A stretch of 64,000 bases of DNA from positions 186,001 to 250,000 of the forward strand of contig JABYQU010000050.1 in the NCBI GenBank assembly GCA_022264855.1. Direction: 5' to 3'. Positions 27,939 to 43,714 of the stretch are shown one piece after another. The position numbers and the translations under genes are program-made. Position 1 is the first letter of the stretch, and the number at the start of each line of letters is the position of its first letter. Source of the stretch: Lenzites betulinus. Its lineage: Eukaryota; Basidiomycota; Agaricomycetes; Polyporales; Polyporaceae. The notes beneath the pieces were generated by a model. It did not search any database, was not told the DNA's origin, and worked only from the letters and a program-made list of their open reading frames with translations.

Positions 27939-28021
27939 CGACCAACCCGAGAGTCGAACTCGGAATCTTTAGCTGTCTCGTCAACCGGAAACTAACGCCT
28001 TAACCATTAGGCCAGCCGGCC
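27939..28021 (-). tRNA. tRNA-Arg(CCG) with 10-nt intron
   Basis: Reading the minus strand, 28021 begins GGCCGGCTGGCCTAATGG. This gives acceptor strand GGCCGGC, D arm GGCC...GGC with the A-box, and anticodon stem TTAGT/GCTAA. The loop TTCCGGA places anticodon CCG at 27988-27986. Ten nucleotides (27984-27975) interrupt the loop directly after position 37, the standard nuclear tRNA intron site. The T arm CCGAG-TTCGACT-CTCGG and acceptor GTTGGTC plus discriminator G complete it; the acceptor contains several G-U pairs. The 5' 23 nt occur again at 29957-29979. Confidence 0.85.
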
Positions 28022-28094
28022 ACAACGTAGCGCGCATGTGCAGGCCCATAACATGGTGTGACTGTGCGCTGCGACCTACCTCATGTGCCTCGAG

Positions 28095-29956
28095 TCGTCG
28101 GACGCCACACGAAGCTCGGGACAGGCTGTTCGCGCTGCGATACTGTGCACTGAAGCACTGACCCATCGACAGCCGACACGCCGACGCTCTGCAAACCGTA
28201 CATATACCTCGTATCACCATGTCTATCCCCTCGTTCGCTCAGCTCATCATCCGCGTCCTTGGACTCCCCATGCCCTCTCTCTTCAACCCTTTATTTCACG
28301 TAGACACCCGTGGTTCGACACTGCCCGTCGACGCCGCCTTGCAACTACACCTCATAGCCAAGGGTTACAGCAGCTCCGACTCGGATGGCACTCTCTTAGA
28401 CCCAGGGCCCGTGCGCATCCGGACCGTACGGCTAATGAAGTGCCTGGGCACTCTCTCCGAGCACGAGTACCTCCTCGTTGAATTCGTCAGCGGCCACGGA
28501 CGGTGGCCGAATGTCACTGTCCTCGGTGAGCTCAGGGTCGAACGCTCATACGACCCGAAGCGTGGCAATCCACTCAAGAAGGCCGCTGCGGACGTCTTCC
28601 GCGCGTCCTCCCAGTCCTCCGCCCTCCCCGCTATGTCTGACGAGGAACCTACTCCGCCGAAAGACACGGTGACCTTCATCTACAACCGCCATAACGCCAG
28701 CAGGGATAAAGTCGTGTTCAGATACAAGTTCGACGAGGCGTCTGCCCCTTCTATCTTGGACTTCCTTGTCGCCGCCGCCGCCCTTAACAGCTACCCTCTA
28801 GATTCCATACTCCCCAGCCGCCAATGCTTTTGGTTTGCGGGGATGCTTCTCCGCGTACTTCTGGGCGACACCAACGTCGACCCTAAAGTGAGCCGCGGTG
28901 CGCGGAGTGTCTTGTTCTCTCCTGCGTTCGTACCGTCCTCGACGGATACTGCGCTCGACGCCGAACCCGTCCTCGCGGGGCGGGCAGGGACATTCAAGGA
29001 ACTATTCAAGATTATCACGAAGCAGGAGATCGACTCGTTGTATGATAGCGAGATCAAGCAGGCCTGCGAGTTGAAGCGAGCTGAGGTTAACGAGCGCTTG
29101 GAGGCGCCGCGCCGCCGGGCGGAGGCTGCACGGGCGCGCGAGCAAGCTCTGCGCGAGGAGACCGCACGCCAGGTGGAGGCCTCACGGGTGTATGTGGAAG
29201 CTATGCGCAAGGAAACCGCACGCCACTTGGCGGAGGCGGAGGCCTCACGGGTGCGTGCGGAAGCTCTGCGCGAGGAAACCGCACGCCAGGTGGAGGCCTC
29301 ACGGGTGCGTATGGAAGCTCTGCAGAAGGCCGCACGGGCGGGCGCTGAGGAAATCGCACGGTTGCGCAAAGAACTCGCTCGTTTGGAAGCGGCTGGGACT
29401 GAGAGGCAGGGGGCCCTGCCTCTCGCTCAGTAAGACGGTGCTATAGGATATAGTATCTGAGCGGTTTGTTGTATCTCCTCCGCGATCTCCAATCGGCCTA
29501 CGCCCTTTGCAGAACAGTTCTTGCCCGCCTGGGCCCCAAGCTACTGCCACCTGCTTTGTGATGTGTTCCTATGTCCCAATGTCTGTTCCCCATCCCCCGC
29601 TCCGTTGCGTTCTCTGCTATGTTGAAGTAGGTTCGCGTCGCTATATATATCCAATTGCTGTCCCGGCGATGTTCCCCCTTGGTCTACCCCCTGCTCTTTC
29701 GCTCAAATTTTGTTCTCCCAGTTCCATACTATCCCGTATATGTTGCGTCGTTGTGATGCATGCATGCCCCCCACTTGAATCACGCTGTGTTCTTGGTCCT
29801 TCAGCGGTCGATCTGGATCTCGGGCGGAAGATGCCGAGGCAAGCGTTAATGGGCGCCTACACGTCCAGCCCTCTCGTCCCTCTCCGTCCCCGTCCCTCCT
29901 CCGCCGCTCCTCCTCTGTCTGCCTCAAGGGCGAGCGAGCCACAATGGCCATCATGA
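28095..29956 (+). repeat. Segmental duplication, copy B (recipient)
   Basis: Inverted copy of 11269-13162. It starts 73 bp beyond the tRNA-Arg gene and ends after ATGGCCATCATGA, the first 13 bases of the GT69 coding region. From the next base the sequence is a 23-nt tRNA-Arg 5' fragment. So the promoter and start codon of GT69 were carried here without the gene. Confidence 0.85.
28219..29433 (+). CDS. Unknown protein with Ala/Arg/Glu-rich coiled coil (copy B)
   Basis: 404-codon single-exon paralogue of the 11809-13038 gene, with the same start (MSIPSFAQLIIRVLGLP) and end (TERQGALPLAQ). The globular body differs only by scattered substitutions and small indels. A short Ser/Pro stretch after the SSQSS region is missing here. 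The helical tract is rebuilt from a ~15-residue unit such as ASRVRAEALREETARQVE, present about three times. The promoter (about 125 bp) is part of the duplication. The open frame has no lesion, so it may be expressed. Function unknown. Confidence 0.75.
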   Translation: MSIPSFAQLIIRVLGLPMPSLFNPLFHVDTRGSTLPVDAALQLHLIAKGYSSSDSDGTLLDPGPVRIRTVRLMKCLGTLSEHEYLLVEFVSGHGRWPNVTVLGELRVERSYDPKRGNPLKKAAADVFRASSQSSALPAMSDEEPTPPKDTVTFIYNRHNASRDKVVFRYKFDEASAPSILDFLVAAAALNSYPLDSILPSRQCFWFAGMLLRVLLGDTNVDPKVSRGARSVLFSPAFVPSSTDTALDAEPVLAGRAGTFKELFKIITKQEIDSLYDSEIKQACELKRAEVNERLEAPRRRAEAARAREQALREETARQVEASRVYVEAMRKETARHLAEAEASRVRAEALREETARQVEASRVRMEALQKAARAGAEEIARLRKELARLEAAGTERQGALPLAQ

Positions 29957-29979
29957 CTTAACCATTAGGCCAGCCGGCC
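29957..29979 (-). pseudogene. tRNA-Arg 5' fragment at duplication breakpoint
   Basis: 23 nt identical to the 5' end of the tRNA-Arg(CCG) gene (27999-28021), including the acceptor 5' strand and D-loop start. The upstream flanks of both (28022-28090 and 29980-30055) are also related, though diverged (shared blocks AACGTA, CATAACATG, TCATGTGCCTC). I infer a second tRNA-Arg gene that was cut by arrival of duplication copy B. Confidence 0.75.
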
Positions 29980-30242
29980 ATAACGTAATTGGCATCCGCA
30001 AGCCTATAACATGAGGTCACGCATTGCTACCTACCGCAGCACCGTCCTCATGTGCCTCAGCTCATCTTGCTGCAGCTTGCACTCATTCCGTAACAATCCC
30101 CACGGAGAAGCAGGTTCATGTGCTCACACACTGACTTATTTATTAACCCAGGCATCCCACGCAGCCATGTCCTTCCGACCCCGTCCTGCCACCGTAGCCT
30201 GTAGTACCCGCCTGCGCACTCCTTTCGAGTGCACCATCCTCA
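29980..30242. other. Upstream region of Prp43 copy 1
   Basis: The first ~75 bp is a diverged copy of the tRNA-Arg upstream flank (28022-28090). The remainder shows no similarity to the promoter of Prp43 copy 2. Whether it works as a promoter cannot be told from sequence. Confidence 0.4.
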
Positions 30243-33900
<3,658 letters not shown>

Positions 33901-36786
33901 CGGGCCAGCATCGTCAATTCTTGCCGAAAGAAGCCGTACACAAGTGCATACGTCTCCATAGCCTCGAAGGCATGCTTTCGATCATCATAGCCGGCCTTGA
34001 GCACCCACCGGAGAGTGCGCAACGTTTTGAAGAGATCCTCGCGTACATCTGACCGCAGGCTCTGAAGGGTATTGTGAAGGATTCCGCTCTGGTTCATGAT
34101 AACCTGGATGCGAGTGTTGAGAAACTTCCAGTCGTTTGTTTGAAACAGCACATTAGCTGTAGCTTGACCTGGGATGCGAGTGAGGGAGACCCAGAGCAGA
34201 CTCCAGAAGAATGATTCCACGTCATGCTGAAAGTTGTGGCGAACGGCGGGAGACCGCCTTTGTGTACTCGGCCCCCCCTGCGCGAACGTTTCGTGAGGTC
34301 GATATATGGGCAGTCCCGTCTGGAGTTCGGCAGCCATGAAGGACGGCGTGCCCTACACGAGACCGTCAGGTTCGATGGAACACGTGCATTACTTTAACCA
34401 GAAGCTACACGTACCGTGCCAGGATCTGAGTATCCTCCCACAGACACGCCGACATCGATCTTCTTGGCATATTCAAGATCGCCCAGGATGCCACGGCCGT
34501 TATAAAAGAGTATGTTGCCGGCACTGATGTCACGATGGATCCAGCCGATGAGGAAGAGGATCTGTACGGCTGCCAGAGAAGTGCTGGTATGTCAGTATCA
34601 CGACAACGTTGGCAGGGGGTTCAACGCACCCCAAAGGCAGTCGAGCAGGGCTTTTACGGCGTCATGCAGATCCTTGACATCGTGCAGTGCACAGCATACC
34701 TCCTTGTACACGACGAAGTTGCGCTGTTTGAGCTCGTACGCCCCGGGTGTGTCAGCCCCTGTGCTCAAGACACTCTTGTTGACATGCAACGGTGCTCCGA
34801 AGATGTCTGTTTCGACAGTGAATCCTGCAGCGATAGGCTTGGATATTGCGCCTCGCTCATCTGCCTCGATTGACAGAAAGAGCTCCTTGTACGATCCATC
34901 TGCCAGCCGGCGACGGAGTTCTTGTGTCGTCGGCTCGTCTACACCGTTGAGCCGAGGATCGTCGTCCGCAGGGAAATTCGCCCCCAGCTCGTCGCAACAA
35001 TCGTAGATCTCCTTCTGAATGTCGCTCTCCGTGCCGGCGCGCTTCTCAATCCATGCATCCCTCAGCACCATGGGTTGCGCGTTCGGGAGCGGCGCCGGAT
35101 TAGTGGGGTCGTGCACTTCTATGACCTCCCACGTGCGTGTTGCACGGCCGGGGATGTGTAGGGACTCGTACTCGTAGAAGGATCTTAGCGTCTTGAAGTG
35201 TCGATCGCCCACTTTGTACACGTAGCGTATATGGGGCCCGTTCTGGTCGGTTTCGGTGATGCGGGTGATATCTTTGTCGTAGCCAAGTTCCTCGGGCGTC
35301 GAGAAAATGAGGGCCGAGAGTGCGTGCACGACCGCACGGACGTCCTGGACTATATCGTCAGAAAGCGGCTGCTTTGCGCGAATCAAAAAGCATACAAAGA
35401 AATGAAGTCCGACGACTTGGCGAAGTGCGACCGGGAAAAGTGCCACAGGGCGATGTTTGTGTCTTCGATGGTGATCTATGTGAGCTATGTGTAAGCACAG
35501 TCCTCACTTCGTCATTGTGGAAAGGGGCCTACGCTGTACGTATGTGTGCGCCTGCAGTCGTTATACATGATGTGGGACACCCACTCGTAGGAAGCACTCC
35601 AACGACGCTAAGAATTGTCAGTTTCCTCCGCTATACCTTTCGTGAGGACAAGGACATACATCTAGATATAGTTCGTACATGTAACCTTTCTGGAGCTTGG
35701 ATGAAAAGTTGACAACAATGTCAGATGGCTGAGTCTTCGACGCCTCCACAGTCGGGAATTGGGGGGAGGTAGTCTTCAGCAATTTCAATCCGCCATCGAT
35801 GCGATACGAGTGGGATGCCAGCTCTTCCGAAGCTGTAACAAGTGGTTCCGCGATGCACTCACAGGACGGCTGGAGTTGAGGAAGAGCTGTTGCGCAAATG
35901 GCGCCGCCGATGCACTCCAGAAGTCGGAAAACTAACCGCTCATGGTCTGTCTGAGTGTCATGCAGCGCAGCATGCTTTCCGCCGCTGTTCGTACTCGTAG
36001 CAGAGGGTGCTGGAGTCGGAAAGCCTGCCCACGAAAGTGTGCACGTGTTGTCGATTGTCTGGTGATCATCGTTGGCACTGTCGTCGCGACTCTTGCCGTC
36101 GCGACTCTTGCCGTCAGTGTCACTGTGGTCGGCGTCGGTGTTGTGAGCGAAGTCCTCGTCGCCATGCTTGTCAGTGTCGTCACCGTGATCTTGGACGTCC
36201 CTAAGCTTGTCTTCGCTGGCACTATGGACTTGCATAACAACGCCTTGTTTGATCAAAGAGAGCAAGATGGTGTTCAGCTCGCTATCGCCGATGCGATTGG
36301 ATGTGTAGTGGCTTATCCAAACATCACGAGGGCCCTCGAATGTTCGGAATGGCATCATCACAGTCGCCAGCTTGACGCGTATACTAGTACGACTCCCAAG
36401 TCGCGCCGACGAGTACTAAACTACAAATTAAATTGATGAGTACCTCTTCATTGAGCTCACAACTAAGACGCACTGAACAGACGCAGGGGTGAAGTGCAGG
36501 GTGCTCTCGCTTCTGGGCGTCCTTTAGACGTGGACGACGGACTCGACGACGAGGCTATGATACGAAGCGGGGAGTTGAAAGCGGTCAGTAACTGCCCTTT
36601 CTCAAGATGTATAAGGTCGGATTTGAGAGATTCACCAGACTTACTCGTTAAAGAGCGTGCTGTGATGAGTGGAATTACCGTGCGGCGCGAACGTCAGCCT
36701 TGAGTGTACACGAACCAGGGGGGGTTGATGCCACGTGATCGTGATAACCCTAACCTATCCTGAGCCTCGTTCCAACTCCGAGTCTG

Positions 36787-37456
36787 TAGGGTGCAGTGAA
36801 GAATGGGGGGTTTAATAACAAACAATTATTCACAGCTGTTATAAACAGTTATTAACTGTGTGTTAATAAAGGTGACCGTGCAGGGGTGTGAATAATGGTG
36901 AATAATCCCCAAGCCCGGGGATCGCAGCAATGCCTTTTGAGAGTGATACCTGACACCCAGAGACCGGCTTAGCTCATGTTCTGTCCAATTATGACATAAT
37001 CTGTTGCCCAAGGTCGGAGGCACACTGATAGGAGACTAGGCTGTCCTCAAGCCAAGTTCTAACTACTTACCTTCTAACCAGCGCGTGAGTACAGTGCTCT
37101 ATGGTAGCGCCGAAGCGCGGGTAGGTTCGAACTCGGCTCACTAGCTATAGCCGCTAAACCTCGACTCGTTTATGCTGAGTCCAATGCTCCACTACCTGCA
37201 GTGAGGATAAGTCAAGTGAACAACAATCGGAAGCCAACGACCCCGTACGGTCGAGCTCGAACTTAGGACTGGGGAAGGTACATAGGCGCCCGACTCCGTT
37301 GTTATAAACCAGTGATAAATTGTTATAAACAGATTGTAACCGGTTTATAACTGCCCTGTTATAAACTGTTTCAAACACCCTGTTAAAAACCCCTGCGGGC
37401 GGGCCGGAGTTTATAACTGTGAGTTAATAATCCCCCGAATTATTCACTGCACCCTA
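36787..37456. mobile_element. 670-bp hAT-type MITE with perfect 8-bp target duplication
   Basis: Begins TAGGGTGCAGTGAA and ends with its exact reverse complement; weaker inverted similarity continues inward (GGGGG, TTATAACT-type stretches). Immediately outside are identical 8-bp direct repeats CGAGTCTG at 36779-36786 and 37457-37464. Eight-base duplications are the hAT hallmark. The subterminal parts are packed with GTTATAAAC / GTTAATAA motifs. No coding capacity. It lies in the loop of the Prp43 inverted duplication. Confidence 0.9.
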
Positions 37457-37749
37457 CGAGTCTGTGTCGCGAGATATCCGCGGCGACGTGTTGAACTTAC
37501 AAGAGGCCCGCTGAGAGGACAAACTTGTTTGTAACAGGTTCACATGCTGGTCAGCCGAGACATATGTAGACAGTCTATACTCGGGGGTAAAATGAACTGA
37601 TATGCTATTGGCGTCCGATCTCAGGCTATCCCTATGCTCGCTGTACCGTACGGTAAGCATTCGCCGCTAACGAAGGTGTATAATCACTAGTGCGCCAACA
37701 GTAAGTCGCCTCGTGTACCCGCCAGCCGCAAAACAGTTCGCTTGTGACT

Positions 37750-37899
37750 AACTCCCTCAAGTCATAAGCTCCGCCAGACGGCGTGCATCTCGAACGACTT
37801 CATATAGCGACGTCGGGAAAGCGCGCGCGCTCAGGCTCCAGCTCCGAGGACGATGTGAATGAGACGAGGCCTGACAAACGCCGCCTTCGCCAGGGCTGA
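37750..37899 (+). pseudogene. FunK1 kinase 3'-end fragment
   Basis: About 50 codons homologous to the C-terminal tail of the 33744-36361 kinase (DGVHLERLHIATS, KRAR, SGSSSED, NETRPDKRRLR), ending at TGA 37897-37899. A stop near the beginning and loss of everything upstream make it non-functional. It marks where the duplicated arm ends. Confidence 0.8.
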
Positions 37900-38370
37900 G
37901 ATGTGCGGGAGGCCCACGGTCGTTCGACCGGCCGCCGGGCACTGCGAACAAGCAGCGCACCGCACAATGCGCCCAGGGGCAGTTATCTAGTGCACGATGT
38001 ATCTCATATTGACTTCCGCCCAGTTTTGTGCGTTGACACGATGTGATTGTGCTTACGCTGCTAGTACCTTCTTGCTGTAGTTATAATATATCTGAACGTC
38101 GCACACGCGAGAGACTTGTCTCCAGACTCCGGGTCAGGCCACGCACGCAAGGCCGCTGGTATGAAGCTGAAGCTTGAACTTGAGGCTTCTAGCTAGACTG
38201 TTACCGCGGCCGTCCATTCTCCCGTTTCAGATATGTCATGGCTGCAGGTCTAGGACCCCCACGAAACGAGACGACAATGCATGCAGCACCAGCACAACAA
38301 TTACGCACATGCGCCGCCATATACAATATCTACCACAAGTCGAACACCCCAGCAGCCCCTCCCATCAGTC

Positions 38371-41475
<3,105 letters not shown>

Positions 41476-41700
41476 CGCACAGCGTGAGGGAGAGAAGAGA
41501 GAGTCGGGGCTGGAGGGGGAGGATGCGGTAGATGGAGGGATGCAAGAGCCAATTCCGATCGAAAACCAAAACCAGCTCTGAGCGCGGCGGGTCACGTGCG
41601 TGCACCCGACGCGCGTACGGCGACTCCGAGTGCACGCGTCCCTCTCTCTCTCCTCCTCCTTCCTCTACCTCTACCTCGCTCTTGCTGCCTGCTGTTCACA
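41476..41700. promoter_or_regulatory. Shared divergent promoter, Prp43 copy 2 / proteasome beta-7
   Basis: Only 225 bp separates the two start codons. The stretch is rich in CTCCTC/CTCTCT pyrimidine tracts on the side of the proteasome gene. No equivalent sequence precedes Prp43 copy 1. Specific factor sites cannot be assigned. Confidence 0.55.
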
Positions 41701-42703
41701 ATGGATCACTTTCCGACAAACTGGGGCAGGCCGGTACGTCTGATTTGCTCGAAATCACACGGACACTGACCGGTCTGCAGCGCAACGAGGCGTTTGACCC
41801 GTATGCCACTTATCCCATCCACCAACGGCCAGCGACCAAGGATTCCTTTGCAGACGGCGTTCAGCACACACAGTATGTCGTACACGCATCTGGCTTGACC
41901 GCGACTAAACGCGCCCCAGACAACCGATCGTAACGGGAACATCGGTCCTCGCCATCAAGTACAAGGATGGCATTATGATGGCCGCAGACAACCTCGGTAC
42001 GCCCTCCCCTAAGCCCCCCTCCCTCCTCTGACCGCTGACTGCGCACCACAGCATCGTACGGCTCTCTCGCACGGTTCAAGGACATCAAGCGCCTACACCC
42101 CGTCGGCACCTCCACCGTCATCGGGGCCTCCGGCGACATGTCCGACTTCCAGGCCATCCAATCCATGCTCGACGAGGTCGTCACCGACGAGTTCACGCAC
42201 CAGGATGGGCACGACCTCGGGCCGTCCGAGGTGCACGAGTACCTTTCGCGCATCATGTACGCCCGCCGTTCCAAGATCAACCCGCTCTGGAACTCCATCC
42301 TCGTCGGCGGCTTCCGCGACGGAAAACGGTCTGTCCCCCCCTTCCTCTGCCTGATGCGCGTCCTGACCCACCCCGCTCCTCCCGCAGATTCCTCGGGTAC
42401 GTCGACCTGCTCGGCACAACGTACTCCTCGCCGTCCATCGCGACCGGCTACGGCGCCTACATCGCCGTGCCCCTCCTGCGCGAGGTCGTCGACGGGCACG
42501 AGGACACGCTCTCCGAGGAAGACGCGCGCGCGCTCATCCACAACTGCATGCGCGTGCTCTTCTACCGCGACGCGCGCTCGCTCGACAAGTACCAGCTCGC
42601 GACCGTCACCGCCGCCGGCGTCTCGATCTCTGCGCAGATCCAGATCGAGACGCAGTGGAGCTTCGCGGAGGGCATTCGCGGGTACGGCCCGCAGACGCAG
42701 TAG
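41701..42703 (+). CDS. PRE4: 20S proteasome subunit beta-7 (PRE4/PSMB4-like)
   Basis: Non-catalytic beta-ring subunit of the 20S proteasome core. Exon 1 encodes MDHFPTNWGRP at 41701. Exon 2 carries the propeptide (NEAFDPYATYP). The next exons begin QPIVTGTSVLAIKYKDGIMM and SYGSLARFKDIKRLHPVG. Further on are GASGDMSDFQ, RRSKINPLWN, FLGYVDLLGTTY, ATGYGAYIAVPLLREV and CMRVLFYRDARS, all matching PSMB4 motif by motif. Introns at about 41734-41780, 41872-41929, 41996-42053 and 42330-42389 have canonical borders. The last ten codons and stop (GIRGYGPQTQ, ending 42703) lie in the first unit of a 148-bp tandem repeat. Confidence 0.92.
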
Positions 42704-43115
42704 GAGGCATGTGTAGTGTACACTAGCGAGTTCATGAACGATACGACGCATTGCAAACTCTCCGCACTGACGTCGACTGCCTACGACGGAGCTAAGTACG
42801 ATCACGCGGAATCTTTGTGGCATTCGCGGGTACGGCCCGCAGACGCAGTAGGAGGCATGTGTAGTGTACACTAGCGAGTTCATGAACGATACGACGCATT
42901 GCAAACTCTCCGCACTGACGTCGACTGCCTACGACGGAGCTAAGTACGATCACGCGGAATCTTTGTGGCATTCGCGGGTACGGCCCGCAGACGCAGTAGG
43001 AGGCATGTGTAGTGTACACTAGCGAGTTCATGAACGATACGACGCATTGCAAACTCTCCGCACTGACGTCGACTGCCTACGACGGAGCTAAGTACGATCA
43101 CGCGGAATCTTTGTG
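42672..43115 (+). repeat. Three tandem copies of a 148-bp unit
   Basis: Units start at 42672, 42820 and 42968 and appear identical. Each begins GCATTCGCGGGTACGGCCCG and ends GGAATCTTTGTG. Unit 1 contains the end of the proteasome CDS with its stop and the first ~120 bp of 3' flank. Units 2 and 3 repeat the same codons and stop outside the gene. Beyond 43115 the sequence is unique. Confidence 0.95.
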
Positions 43116-43714
43116 GCGTTATACACGCGCCGCATTACGTACACTCATAGTCTCATATATTCGCTTGCAGCAGCTCTGTCACTGGGAATCAAGGTACTGT
43201 AGAGTGCCGCATTGCAGGATAGCCTAGCGCTAGCCGATCCAGAATGAGTGATAATAACGGACACAGTTGACTGCAGCTCGCGGCCTAGTCGAATACTATC
43301 GAGGAGCGCTCGATTTAGTTGCAAAGTACCCTCCCTACCATTCGGATAGTCGATGTTCCCTCCTGTATGCACCTTACCCCGAGTGAACCACACCCACCGT
43401 CCAGCCACGTCCTAGGTGACTGGTGCTCGTTCATGAACTGACACAACCACCTCCATTAGCAGAAACACTGGCACGTGCAATATCAAAACAATCATATTCC
43501 TACGCCGAAACAAACCTCTGGGCCATATATGCTCCCCCACGAGCCCCGATGGCGGCAACGAGACAGTGGGCGCGCGTTGCTCACGATTACACTCACATAT
43601 TCCAGCGTTTGCACCAGCTCAGCATACACGCCCAGCGAACTTTCACACAGTTACAAGCACTTACCACAGCCACAACCTCACGCAGCACCCCACGCACTAT
43701 CAAAAAATCGCATT
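43116..43714. other. Intergenic between convergent genes
   Basis: 3' flank between the proteasome gene and the minus-strand gene ending at 43715. Nothing else recognised. Confidence 0.4.
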
